DNA from: Gymnothorax reevesii | Taxonomy: Eukaryota > Chordata > Actinopteri > Anguilliformes > Muraenidae | NCBI GenBank assembly: GCA_029721435.1 | Contig: CM056573.1 | Coordinates: 50,070,501 to 50,134,500 of the forward strand | DNA length: 64,000 bases | Direction: 5' to 3' | Part shown: piece by piece, positions 43,600-55,710 of the stretch | Position numbering within the stretch: the stretch's first letter is position 1 | Layout of the letters: every line of letters begins with the position of its first letter | The notes under the pieces: generated by a model | Seen by the model: only the letters and a program-made list of their open reading frames with translations | The model's database searches: none | What the model was told of the DNA's origin: nothing | Made by a program: the position numbers and the translations under genes

Positions 43600-44070
43600 A
43601 TTAGTACAGCCCGCAACCAAAATCTTTCTGGGTCTCATATTTATAACTATGGAAGAAGAACTCTAAGCCGGCTCTGATTCTAATTATTCCAATTATCATG
43701 GCACACTATGAAAACTTGATTAATAACACAGAAGATATTGTTGTGGCAATTAGCCATATGGCGGTGGGACTCTACTCTGTCACGATTTCGCCATTAGCAT
43801 CTACTTATGTTTGTCAGAACCGTGCATCCGTGACAAGCTCAAGTTGTGCTCACCTTGCTCCCCCCAAGTGAGAGGCACTGAAGAAACGCTTATTCCTCCG
43901 GGCAACACGCCTCAGTGAATTTTTCATGCGGCACCCGGTCTGACTGGGGACAAATGTCAGATAACGTCTGGGACGACCCATCAAACCTTGACGCTCTTGG
44001 GCAAACGTACTTAGTGAATTAGCTGCCACAGTGCTTTACCCTCACGGGGCATTTGGCCATGCAATATGAG
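43600..44070. other. Candidate conserved non-coding patch
   Basis: Non-repetitive sequence with homeodomain and E-box like words (TTGATTAATAACACAG near 43716, GCAATTAGCCATATGGCGGT near 43746). The texture is that of a vertebrate developmental enhancer. Inference from appearance only. Confidence 0.3.
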
Positions 44071-46459
44071 TGTTGGTGACTCTTATACACAGACTCCACC
44101 ATAAGCAATTTCAGCAGCAACTCCCCTTGTTAGGACCTGTTGGAATCCTCCAGATGGCAATAAAAATGCATGAGGTTTGCTGAAACTGAGATGAGGAGCA
44201 GCACTTAGCGAGGAGAAAAAAAAAATACACAGAAAAAAGGCAGGTAAGGTTTGCTGCTCTAAATCTCTAAGGAGACGCAGAGCTTGAAGCCAGTGCAGCA
44301 CCCAGATCTGTGAACTATTGCTCACCATACTGCTCAGGTGAGAAACTTCTAAATATGTTTAGCAGACATTTATCAATACACTCAGTAGTATTTTTTTTTT
44401 AACCGATAAGTCTACTGTCTAATGTTTGAACTACTATAAATTCAGTTTAAAAGCAGAACTCATTATCAACAGACAGACAAAGAAATACATTATTTCTGGC
44501 AGAAAGAGATAATTGAACCCCACTTCTCCGAATAAAATCTTTTAGGCTATAAAATCATGGTTTTCACGGTCAATCCTATTAAATACAGAACTTAACTCTG
44601 TTTTGCTCATAAATGCAGACTGGAAATGGAATATCAGGAGAGAAGAAAATGGAAATGACTGATTTAGATATTTCTGTATTATACTGAAGAGTTAATAAAA
44701 CAGGAAATGAAAAGAGTGGGATCATTAACAAGGGAAGATGGATCTAATGAAAAACTGGGATCCGAACAACATCTGTGCCAACCATATAACTCATCGCAAT
44801 GAGAAGTGTAAACTATTACCAAACAGCCAGAATTTGGGCTCAGAATCACAGGGCTCAATGTCCTGGATACGACAATACTGAGCACCAGGGGCACCCATCT
44901 TATCTCTAATGTGAGCACTGGTTTCAGTACTAGTCAAACACAGACTGATTCTGCTTATCAAGGTACTGATTGAATGTAAGAGGTTACTTGTTTAAATTAG
45001 ACACTTTTCTGCTGGGCTTCCTCAAGCAACACAAAACATAGCATGCCAGCAAGTACTGAGCCAACTTAAATTTAGCGAAACAGTCACTTCTGTTCCATGC
45101 CAGAGAACTTAAGAGAGAACAACAACTTAAACAACAAATGTATTTTTATTGAGTGCTTCTGGTCAAAATGTATCACAAATGATACTGTAATTTCCTCTGA
45201 TATACTAAAAAAGTCAACAATGACATAATTTTTACACAACATTTTTACATCTGGCTTGGTATTTTCATATTGACGCTTAATAATGTAGTATTATTATTAT
45301 TATTCCAATTTACAGGAAAATAGTTAATTTCTGAGACGTCTTGGACAACATAATAGAGAGCCCACAAAAGAGGGACGTTTCTGCTTTTCCTCCAAGGGTA
45401 AAAATTAACCTAAAAATGTATTTATTTTAAAATAAATATTTACATTATTATTATTGTGGACCTGAATTTTCATTCTCTTATGCGTTGGCCAATAACTAGA
45501 GGTGTTTTTAAGTCAGCAAGTGGGTTTCTCACTTTGAGCAACTGCCCACAAAAGGACTATCTTGTCATGTTACAGCCTAAAATGAAAGGGGTGTAACAAA
45601 ATTTATAGAGAAAATGGAACCAAATTTTGTTCAAAATGTAAACATCGCTGTCCAGGATGCAGGCAGACATTCACAACTTCACCTCAGTATCTCAGACATA
45701 GTGAAATAAACTCAGAGAAACTCAGGTTTGCCATACAGTTGAGTGTATCTCCAATCAACTGCATGTAATAATAGATTGGCTTCTGACAAATATTGCAGTA
45801 AGAAGATCACATTTAGGGTCCATAACTCTTTATGGAGTAGAAGTCCTAACGACAATTATATTTCTGGAGCCATATTTCCGCGGCAATAATTAGGATAAAC
45901 ACTGTCTTTTAGCACAGCCCCATAATTACTAAATGGGCAGCTCACCCTTCAATTTAGCCAATAGGAAGCAATTTCTGAAAACAGCTAGCAATATCACTGA
46001 GGGCATACACAAATTCTGCATAAGTCTTAAAAGTTAAATATCATTACCCGAAAATGTGGCTTTTGTTCATACTATGAGCATTTCATTTCCATACAGGTCA
46101 TTCTCACATTTTTCTATTTCTTCTAAGAGGTATTTAAACTACGGGACTCCAGTAATGACAAAGCATTTCCGCTAATACACAGTCATCCAAGCATTGATGA
46201 TTCCATGGCCTTCATTCCACATACTGTAACTGCTCACCAGACAGAGCTTGGCTGAAAAAAATTTTGATTTCGTGTTTGAATTGCTGGTGACACCCGGCAT
46301 TGAGAATGTATCCACTGGAAATATGACTTGTTTGTACCTGAATCATAAACACCTGATACCTCAAGATGTATGGCACCGTACCATTAAGTCATTCACAGTG
46401 TACATGCTGAGTTTCAACGATAATTTTATTTCTCACTACTGAGAGCAATTACTGTGACT
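44071..46459. other. No gene seen
   Basis: AT-rich DNA with an ATT trinucleotide patch near 45292-45303. No recognised element. Confidence 0.35.
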
Positions 46460-46990
46460 AATACAAGCTGCATTAATGTTTGATTTAGGCTTTAAGCAAC
46501 TCACAATGCTTATCTTCAATGAGCCACAAACAAATGGACACATTGGTTTGAGGCTTGCCATCTTTATGATATTGCTGTAGCAGTGCAATGATGTTCGCGG
46601 CCTCCCTCTGCATCTGCAGGCTGGCCGGCAGCTGGTAGAGTTGATTAGAATCACCCTCTGGTTGATCAGGAGAAGAGGCCCATGCGATGAGTGTGTGTGG
46701 CGTGTGTGTATGTGCGCTGTGCGTGTGCGTGCGTGTGTGTGCGTGTGTGTGTGCGCGGGTGTTTGTGTGTGTGCGGGTGTGGGTGTGCACGCTGTGTATT
46801 AATGGGCTATTGAGTGAGTGATGAACACATCCACCAGCTGAGGCCTTTATTGCGCATCAGCCTGACGACGGGCAATCACCATCGCTGGTTACACCCGCAG
46901 GACGCTCAGACATAGAACAAATAAACACAGAGGGCATTACGGCTGAGGAGCCAGTGCCAAGACCTCAGCAGTCTCTCAGCCAATGTTGCT
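46460..46990. other. Candidate conserved patch around a microsatellite
   Basis: 46540-46680 and 46820-46950 are GC-balanced and non-repetitive (CATCTGCAGGCTGGCCGGCA at 46610, CTTTATTGCGCATCAGCCTG at 46845). A minus-strand frame (46790-46485) reads through the first part but its N-terminal half is microsatellite translation, so I prefer non-coding. Inference only. Confidence 0.25.
46691..46791. repeat. (GT)n/(GC) microsatellite
   Basis: About 100 bp of TG dinucleotides with CG and GGGT interruptions. Confidence 0.9.
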
Positions 46991-47439
46991 ATGCCAAGCT
47001 GAACACTCAAGGGTGTTCACCTTTGACCTGGCCTGCACATGTTCACACACTTGGGGTGCATTCACGGGGTATGCTAATATTTGAAGATGCTAAATGAAAG
47101 TTTTTTTTCTATTCCTAAACACACGCAACATTAGGCTGTGGCTGTTGTATTCATGCACACCTTACCACTTTTATGGTTTTAAAATATTATCCGTTCTCTC
47201 ACAGTGCCGTGTCTGCAGTGCATATATGGGAAAAAATAAGATGAATCTACTGTATGGCTGTTTTAATGACAAAAAAATGCTTTTCAGAAAATACTTATAC
47301 TGAGTAGCCATCTGGTTATTTTAGAGACTAGTTTTTTATATAATTTTTCTGATTCCCTGGAATGGGGCACGGGCGTCAGGAATTGCTTCAATAACGTTAT
47401 TAAGCAGTGCTGTTTAAATTGAAAGCCTGGGCTGCTGGA

Positions 47440-47680
47440 TGACTTATTCATTCAAGCCATCATGCTGTGGCGTCTAAATGAGCTGCGTGGTTCAATTGAA
47501 TCCAGACCACAGCCAGTGCTGACCAGTAGCTCCACAGAGCGACTGCTTTGCCTACAAACTGAGGTACGGGAATGCGTGAAAAGATGCTGCTGGCGACACC
47601 ATGTGTTTCAGCGGAGAACGATAGTATTCTACATGGCTGGCCTGGACTCCACACCCAAACATGGCTTCAGTCGCAAATAG
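47440..47680. other. Candidate conserved non-coding patch
   Basis: GC-balanced sequence without repeats; open frames on both strands are short and lack domains. Inference only. Confidence 0.2.
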
Positions 47681-48669
47681 CCAACTGGACACCAAATTCA
47701 GACAAACTAGAAATAAACAAAAGAAAAAAATGACAGAAAATTACATTATATCTACAGAATGTAACATACTATATATGGTATAATCAACATGCTTCTGTTA
47801 GTTCTTAGATAAAAAAAAAACATATGGTTCTCAGACCATCATAGCTATGGAACTTATCATTCAGCACATTCATCTCAATGCTCTTCATGAAAATAACCAG
47901 TAAAAAAGATTAGATGTGGCATGTTGTTGCGAAAGGTCAACTTATTTCCTGTGGTAATGTTGCGCAGTTTAAATGCAAGCGGAGCTACTTTTATCTTCCA
48001 AGCCTGTATTGTAAGAGCAGAGGCTTCAGATGCTAGAAAAAGAAAACAGGTAGCCGATAACACAATGCTCTGCACATTTTTGTATAAAAAACATTCACAC
48101 CACGTTCAACCACAAAAAGAGACGTTGAGAAAGACAGTAGAATACTAGATATTGGCAGCTTTTTTTTTAATTGCAGAAATCGACTGTTCAAATGTCAAAT
48201 TTCCACAAAAGTTGTAGCGGTATGGAAAATGCAAGTAAAAAAAGAGAGCAGTGATGTGTAAATCGTCTTTGACCTGAATGAAAATTGAGAACAGTACAAT
48301 ACAAAACAATTCATGTTTTACCTCAACTGGAAATACATGCTCATTCTGAATGATGCCTGAAATATAAAGAAGGACAGGGGCTGTATACAACTCAGAAAGT
48401 GTTGAAAAGCTACAAAGAAAAAGAAAAAAACTTGTATACAGATGTTCAAGAGGTGAAACTATCACACATGGATATAAAAGCAGCATTGACAAAAGGTTCA
48501 GTTGTTTACAAGCATAGAGGCTTGCCACTTTGAGAATAACTGGGCGACTGAATAATCTGACAGTTAAAAATACAACACAGTTCAATGTGCTCTTGTAGGG
48601 GTTTTAGAGATTTCAGCTACTACAGAGCACAATATTTTTTAAAAGTTATAACAAATCTGGAGAAATCTC

Positions 48670-49400
48670 AGCACAAAGGATGAGGTTGAAAAGCAATACT
48701 GAGTGCCCCTGATCATCGATCCTTCACATGGCACTGCATTGAAATTTGATATGCTTTTGTGATAGATATAACCACATGGGCTGGGACTACGACAGAAAAT
48801 ATTGGAGATCCACAATTACAAGCGAAGACTGCTCCATGTCAAAAACATCTAGAAATGCTGCTGTCTTCCCTGAGCTTCAAATCATCTGAAATGTGTTGAT
48901 GCACAATGAAAGCATCTGCTGTTGTGAGACCAATCAACCTCTCAAATTATTTATGGTAATAATGCCCCTTGTGTTCTCCTGGTCTGAGAAGATAGGGACC
49001 ACCCTGTTTGGTACTAGCAGAAGGTTAAAAAGTCAATGTTTTTTATCATGGAGGGGTGCCTTCATGATTATGGCATGGCTAAATTGTACGTCTACATGGG
49101 CACAATTCTTTTCAGGAATGCATCCACTTGATTTCAAGACTATGGCAAGCAAAATTTTGCCATGGTACCAAAGTGTGGCTTCCGAGAATGTGGCTGCTAG
49201 ACTGGCCTACCAATGGTTCAGACCTGTCTCCCGTTGAAAATCTGTCGTGCGAAATATAAGGACTCAGAGTTCTGAGCAGTTGAAGGCAGACAAAGAAGTT
49301 TGGGGGGAAAATCCCTCAGAAGCAAAACAATTTGTGACCTCAGTTCCATAAAGGATTACCTGACCATCTGATATAAGGACAGGTGATATATCACTGTGGT
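48670..49400 (+). pseudogene. Tc1-like transposase relic without ends
   Basis: Plus-strand words match the course of a Tc1 transposase gene. Near 48730 is the start of the linker (CATGGCACTGCATTGAAATT). At about 49194 is the stretch before the third acidic residue (CTAGACTGGCCTACC, then CAGACCTGTCTCCCGTTGAA, which reads DLSPVEN). At 49330 is the C-terminal end (TGTGACCTCAGTTCCATAAA). The reading frame is lost and neither terminal inverted repeat is present. It ends about 120 bp before the next Tc1 copy. Confidence 0.65.
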
Positions 49401-49518
49401 AAGCACAACCAAAAAAGAAGCAGAGAAGGAAAAATATAAAATATTTTGTTTTGGCACTGTATTAACTGTAATTTTAGACAAGAATAATTTACAAATTATT
49501 TTTACTGTTTTCTTTTTA

Positions 49519-51036
49519 CAACCCCATTTACGAAACAGTTGGGACAGAGTATAAAGTGCGAATAAAATCAAAATGCAATGGCTTTCAGATCACATGAGCC
49601 AAAATGTTATTTATATTAGAACATAGATAACATTTAAACTTTTGAAACTGAGAAATTTTACATTTTTATCCACAAAATGAGCTTATTTCAAAAAAAGTTG
49701 GGACACAGGCAAAAAATGGCTGAAAAAGCAATGAATATATAAGAGCTGAAAGAACATTCAGCAAGTAATTAAGTTAACTGGCATCAGCTGTGTAACATGA
49801 TTGGCTATAAAAGGGATGTCTTAGAGAGGCTGAGTCTCTCTGAAGTAAAGATGACCAGAGGCTCTCCAACCTGTGAAGGCTTGCGTAAACAATTGTGGAA
49901 TACTTTAAAAACAATGTTCCTCAACGTAAAATTGCAAAGGCTTTGAAGCTCTCATCATCAACAGTGCATAACATCATCAAAAGATTCATTGAAACAGGAA
50001 AAATCTCTGTGCGTAAGGGCCAAGGCCGAAGACCTTTACTGGATGCCCGTGATCTTCAGGCCCTCAGACGCCACTGCATCACTCACTGGCATGATTCTGT
50101 CATTGACATTACTGAATGGGCCCAGGAATACTTCAAGGAATCACTGTCTGTAAACACAGTCCGCCATGCCATCCACAGATGCCACCTAAATCTCTATCAT
50201 GCAAAAAAGAAGCCATTGTTGAGCATGATTCAGAAGCGCTGCCATGCTCCGTGGGCCAAGGCTAATTTAAAATGGACTGTAGCAAAGTGTCCTGTGGTCA
50301 GACTAGTCCAAATTTGACAGTCTGATTGGAAATCATGGTCGTTGTGTCCTCCTGGCTAAAGAGGAAAAAGACCACCCCTCCTGTCATCAGTGTTCAGTTC
50401 AAAAGCCAGCATCTCTGATGGTATGGGGATGCATTACTGCATATGGTGTGGGACACTTGCATGTTTTACAAAGCACCATGAATGCTGAAAGGTATATTAA
50501 GGTTTTAGAGCAACATATGCTCTCCTCCAGACGACATCTATTCCAGGGAAGGCCTTGTGTATTTCAGCAGGACAATCCAAAACCACATACTGCAGCTATT
50601 ACAACAGCATGGCTTCGTAGTAGAAGAGTCCGTGTGCTGAACTGGCCTGCCAGCAGTTCTAATCTTTACTGATCTGAACATGACCAAAAACTCTCCTGCA
50701 GCTGGAAGCCTGTATTGAACAAGAGTGGGATCAAATTTCAATGGCTAAACTCAAGAAACATGTCTCCTCAATGCCCAGACGCCTCCACTCTGTGTTAAAA
50801 AGAAGAGGGGATGCTACACCATGGTAAACAGGCCCCTGTCCCAACTTTTTTGAGACCTGTAGCAGTCATCCAATTTGAGATAAGCTCGTTTTGTGGATGA
50901 AATTTAAAAATTTCTCAGTTTCAACATTTGCTATGTTATCTCTGTTCTATTGTGAATAAAATGATTTGAAAGGCATTGCACTTTGATTTTATTCAAAATT
51001 TACACATTATCCAAACTATTTCGGAATTGGGGTTTG
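49519..51036 (+). mobile_element. Tc1-like IR/DR transposon, complete ends
   Basis: Left end CAACCCCATTTACGAAACAG and right end whose complement is CAAACCCCAATTCCGAAATA are inverted over about 200 bp. Inner AAAAAGTTGGGACA words lie near 49687 and (inverted) 50838. TA flanks both sides (49517-49518 and 51037-51038). Length 1518 bp is normal for Tc1. It is the same family as 7144-9410 but in the opposite orientation. Confidence 0.9.
49860..50830 (+). pseudogene. Tc1 transposase, frameshifted
   Basis: 49895-50317 encodes the DNA-binding half: QRKIAKALKLSSSTVHNIIK is the first helix-turn-helix and KGQGRRPLLDARDLQALRRH the second domain. A deletion near 50290 shifts the frame just before the first catalytic Asp, and the following Glu codon is TAG. 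50418-50672 continues with [17 protein letters not shown] and [12 protein letters not shown], which keeps the second Asp. The region expected to read SPDLSPIEN is changed to SSNLY plus stop, removing the third acidic residue. The protein is dead although the ends are intact. Confidence 0.85.
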
Positions 51037-51038
51037 TA

Positions 51039-52317
51039 TGTCTGCATATCCATATCATCTCATCTTTTTTCAGGAATGGGGTTGAGTTCCCAGTTTGACA
51101 TGCATCTAGAATTTAGACGTCTTTCGCGACATTAAAATACTACGTCCTACTTTGAACGTCATAAGCGAACACAATCAGTTATTACATGTATCCCCTTTAC
51201 GATGTACCTTTAGTAAGCATAAATATGGGGATGAATGTGTATACTGTGTCTGCCCATATTTACTTGAATTATTTGATGTAATCATGTATACTAAGGTATC
51301 CCTTTATCTGTATATGGCTGATTCTACTCCCTGCATATGACCCTGCATATTTTGGCAGCCATTACCAAATATCATTTCTGAAATAGAGGAAACTAACTAA
51401 AACTACACACACACACAAACACACACACACACAGCATCTGAATGAATGCCCGGAATTGAGCTCACTGCCCCATGTTATAAATTCCATAAATAAAACAGGA
51501 GACTGAAGCGAAGACAATGTTTACAACAACACACTATCTGAATCATTATTTCTCCATGGTGCAGCAGGGTTCTGCCAAGAGTGATTACAAGATAACGTCC
51601 ATGACATGCATGGAACCAGGGAATTCGGGATTTTAAAGATAATAAAGCCAGTGCTTCATTAATAAAATATCTTGAAATGGCTTCAGCCTCATTTGAATTG
51701 TATCTTTGTGGGTTCATAAACAGTCTCATTTCAAATCATGGTGAACTACTATTTTTGCCTCTTAAAATAACGGAAGCTAGTGTTCATCCATCAGTTATTT
51801 GTCCAGAACGGACAAATATTCAAGACAATTAATTTTAGCCGTATAGCTCTCCAATGGTAGCACAACAGAGGGGTCACATATTTACACTGTTACGAAGTTC
51901 TAAAGAAAATAGAACTAAACAAATGTTCTCTTGATGATGAAACACATCTTCAACTTACAGAAATATGCCAATCCACTTAAAAAAATATATGTATATATGA
52001 TAAAAAGTACAGAATGCACATGATTGCGGAGGATATTTCAATACATTATACTTTTCTACCAGATTGGTTTTCACTGCAAACTTATCCCTGTCAGTTAAGT
52101 TGGACATCTGCAAAGCAGATTCACTTGCACTGTCTGCCCTCAAAGGATGCCCAAACAAATACTAGTATCAAATGATTTTCATGAAAATGATTTATGAAAA
52201 TCATTTTAATGGAGACTTATTTACAAGACTACTTTTATCTCACTTTTGAGACATCAAAATTTAAACCCAAGAAAATACAATTCAGTGTGTCTGTGCAGTG
52301 AGAACATGAAAAGATCA
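51039..52317. other. AT-rich DNA with no gene
   Basis: Holds an (AC)n tract at 51405-51434 and otherwise nothing I can name. Confidence 0.4.
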
Positions 52318-52560
52318 TTACATTTCATTTCATTATTGTCATTTAGCAGATGCTCTCATCTCCAGCAATGTGAAACATGGAGTGAGGTGACATTTTAAAT
52401 ACCAGATGTGACAACACTAAGATTGATCGGTCAACCCTCCTGCCCCAGCTGCGTCCCTCCGTCCAAGTGGATCGATGACCCAACATAGTGGCCAGGTTGC
52501 TTCAAGTTATAAAGCTGTCCTTTTTTTTCCAAGTAGGATGGAGAACCTGAGATCTACACT
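52318..52560 (-). mobile_element. L2-type LINE 3' tail (fragment)
   Basis: TCATTATTGTCATTTAGCAG followed by ATGCTCTCATC is the complement of the GATAAGGGCGTCTGCTAAGA-type 3' end seen at 60720-60740. Only the terminal part is identifiable; the inner border is a guess. Confidence 0.45.
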
Positions 52561-54678
52561 GGCCTTTTTATTTGATGTACAACCCAGCACACAACAGCTT
52601 TAGAGCATTTTCCGGCTCGATTTTCACACATGTAAGTGATTATTTAAAGCGTTTAAGTGCGATTGTTTTCCTCCAAAAAGGGGTGCAGTATCGGCGCTTA
52701 GCGCTTGATGACGTGCTGTATACATGGTCCTTGAGGTCCAAGAATTGCTGTTTTCCACCTTCCCTTTCATGTGCAAAGACAGTCATTCCGATCAGAAGCA
52801 GTTACCAAGGAAAAAAGAAAACCAGCACTCGGTTTGGATTCAAGGTCCATATTTGGTATATATCCATATCTATGACGCACTAAGATAAATCAGCTTTATC
52901 ATCCCAGACATAGCAAATAACAGATTGTTAAAATTTGAATGTGGATAATATTTTCATGTTGAAATGTAAATTCAGAGGTACCGTAAATGTATTGCTTCAT
53001 GACAGGTGCAGTCCGAACAGTTTTTCCAAGGTAACCTCAGTGACAGAATACACAAATTGCTGGTGATCTCCATATCGTCCAAATTGTTTCCCATTCTTCC
53101 AGAAAAAAAGTGAGATTAAACATCTCAAATTTCAGTCACACTATTATTGGTTTAAAACCAAACATTGGCTTCATGCAGTTATTCTCCTCCAGGAACAAAC
53201 TCATTTGTAAAGCCAGGTCTCAAGTCACTGTTGGGACAATTTTTATGGCCATCAGCGGGCAGTTTATGAGGGTTTTCTGAAAGGAATTCTCAATTGAAAA
53301 TCAAGTGAAACTAGTTTTTGTGCAAAAATATTTCATAATGGAAACTCCTCCTTAAAAAAATACAACGTATAAATACAAAGTCCATATCGGCCAACACCAA
53401 TGAATCTCTCACCAACTCTCAGTAAGTGAGCACAGTACAATGTTTTCTTGCATCAAAATGAGCAGCCACTCAAGGAACTGTGTTCCTCTCAGCAGGGCAA
53501 TAGTGACAATAGATGCAGTGTGCAAGATAAATATGTCTGGCACATTTTAACAGGATTAGGCAAATTACGATGATTACAACTCCCAGTATCTCTTCATATC
53601 TTTTTTATTGCATTAGCCTGTCTTGTTTTTTCATTGTTTTTGATGCTGTATTTTTGTACAGTTATTAAAACAGATATAAAATGTTGTTTTTTGGCACTCA
53701 AATTTGCACAGAATCTTGTCTGATCACACCTCAGAGCTCCTCTGTCTGAAATGAATTAGTTACAGCTATTCTAAAAGTAATGATTCAAAGTGACTAGCTG
53801 AACAGATGTCTATCGGTACTGTCACATCATACATTAAGTAACTTTGAGGTGGCAGATGAAAGCCCATTTAAGTTTTGTGGATATAACCGGACCACAACTT
53901 GGTCAGTTGTTTTCGTAAGGTAAAGAGAAAATGATTCATAGGCAAAAGTTGATCAGATGGAGTCATCTCCTCTGCATTCAATCGGATATGATTGTTGTAA
54001 AATCAAATAGTCCGCATAGGCATTAAGTGGGTAGCATTTCCATGACTGAAAATTGAATCTCTAATAATACTTATTTACTTCTCTTTTCATTGAACTCCAC
54101 TGCCTCATAACACCAAGTAGTATTTTTCTTTCTTCAATTTATTTGCCGCATATTACACCGGGAGATGTGGTGTAGAAGCCTGAATTCAGCTCTCAGACAG
54201 TATCTTCAGTACTTCCTGAATATTACTGAATATTTCGTTATTCTGCTCAATATGTGTTATATTCAGCCAGTCGATGACCAAAAAACTGTAAGAGTCCCCT
54301 GTGTCTGTAAATTTATCCATGAATCACACTTGCACAATAAATCATAGAAGACAAAATACGCTAGGTGTTCCATTATTGTCGCTCCAGTTTGTGTTTAATC
54401 TAATTTTTATTTCATTTTTTTTAGAATATGGACTACTGTTGCTTTAAGCAATAGTTTATGACTGGCATATGTATATGCTAGAGAAATACAAGCGACCATG
54501 CAGTTTTTATTCAGATCTCCATATCACAAGGAAGGTTATTGTCCTACTGTCCTTTTTTTTGAAAACTAGTATTTCTAGAGTCTCTTGAACTAGCAGAGCC
54601 AATTTCTCATGAGGACATCAATCACAAGGTCTATTATCTCTCTTTTGAATGTATTTTTGAATAATATTTATTTAATAT
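52561..54678. other. AT-rich DNA with no gene
   Basis: No coding, repeat or RNA feature that I can support. Confidence 0.4.
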
Positions 54679-55020
54679 TCATGGTTTGGTCCCGCCGGAA
54701 GCAACCTGCAATCCAGCAGGCACTGGGACTATGAACCCAAAATTTGAGAAAGGGACCCACACACACAGGCTGAAACAAAAAAAAAAAAGAAACATTTTAA
54801 TAAACTTCTACAAAGACCAAAAGAAACCAGCAAAAATCAGGGGAGTAGCGACACAAAACAGCAGGGCTAGGATATGAGAATGCAGCCGCAATGTTTAGTG
54901 GCAAAACCCGCCCTTAAATAGCCCGCCTTCACCTCCACTTCAACGAGCCACACCTGTAGCTTGTGAAAGTGGAGGTGAAGAATGTGGCAGAGGAGGGACT
55001 GCATAGGGAAAACCCTGACA
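54679..55020 (-). repeat. 3' LTR of the TRIM-like element
   Basis: Begins (plus strand) TCATGGTTTGGTCCCGCCGG and ends GGGAAAACCCTGACA. Contains the minus-strand TATTTAAG (54913-54920), which the other LTR has lost through a small deletion. Shares GGGGAGTAGCGACACAAAAC (54840) with the partner at 55528. Confidence 0.8.
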
Positions 55021-55035
55021 GAACCCTCCCCCCAA
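55021..55035 (-). promoter_or_regulatory. Polypurine tract
   Basis: The minus strand reads TTGGGGGGAGGGTTC directly before the 3' LTR, the position of the plus-strand primer in LTR elements. Confidence 0.6.
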
Positions 55036-55376
55036 GGCACACCTCCTGGCATGCCAGGAAAAAGGCCCACAGAAAACCCAGAACCCATGCCCATGGCGCC
55101 CTTAGAACCTGGAACCCATGGTGCCAGCCGGACCCAGAACTCACTGGAGGACACAATCCGCTGGACCCGGAACACACTGGCACCCGCCGGACCTCCACCC
55201 GCCAGACCCGGCACACATGGTCCCCCCCGGACCCGGAACACATGGCACCGGCTGGACCAGGAACTCATGGCACCGCCGGACCCGGAACACTGCTCCCTAC
55301 CTGGTCCCTGCATAAAAAAACGCTGCTGCTCCCCTTAAAACCAGCCTGGCTGGATCCCAAGCTGGCGGCTGCAGTC
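55036..55376. repeat. Internal region with minisatellite-like GGACCCGGAAC repeats
   Basis: Units of roughly 25-30 bp such as GACCCGGAACACATGGCACC recur several times between 55135 and 55290. Open frames on both strands (up to 198 codons) are low-complexity Pro/Gly/Thr translations of this repeat and not genes. Confidence 0.65.
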
Positions 55377-55705
55377 TGTCATGGTTTGGTCCCGCCGGAT
55401 GCAACCTGCAATCTGGTGGACACTGGGACCATGAACCCAAAAGATGATAAAGGGACCCACAGGCTGAAAAAAAAAAAGAAACATTTTGATGAACTTCTAC
55501 AAAGACCAAAAGACACCAGTAAAAATCAGGGGAGTAGCGACACAAAACAGCAGGGCTAGGATATGAGAATGCAGCCGCAGTGTTTAGTGGCAAAACCCTT
55601 GCCTCGACCATCTTCACCTCTACTTCAACGAGCCACACCTGTAGCTCGTTAAAGTGGAGGTGAAGAATGCGGCACGAGAGGGACTGCAAGGGAAAAACCC
55701 TTACA
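55377..55705 (-). repeat. 5' LTR of the TRIM-like element
   Basis: Begins TGTCATGGTTTGGTCCCGCC and ends GGGAAAAACCCTTACA (plus strand). Slightly diverged from the partner LTR, including loss of the TATA-like box region. Confidence 0.8.
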
Positions 55706-55710
55706 AATAC

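Larger units (their letters stand above)
54679..55705 (-). mobile_element. TRIM-like non-autonomous LTR retrotransposon
   Basis: Two similar direct repeats (54679-55020 and 55377-55705) flank only about 356 bp of internal DNA, which has no gag or pol. Outside lie AATAT (54674-54678) and AATAC (55706-55710), a plausible 5-bp duplication. A polypurine tract next to the 54679-55020 repeat and a TATA-like box place transcription on the minus strand, so 55377-55705 is the 5' LTR. The total of about 1.03 kb is far too short for an autonomous element; it must have used another element's proteins. Confidence 0.8.

Noticed and set aside
46485..46790. 101-codon minus-strand ORF beginning His-Thr repeats
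   Set aside because: The first half is translation of the (GT)n microsatellite; the rest shows no domain or splice context.
48145..48585. 146-codon minus-strand ORF rich in Leu/Phe
   Set aside because: Hydrophobic composition is expected from AT-rich DNA; no family resemblance.
54963..55559. 198-codon plus-strand ORF and overlapping minus-strand ORFs
   Set aside because: They translate the minisatellite and LTR of the TRIM-like element into low-complexity Pro/Thr/Gly text and are open in several frames at once.
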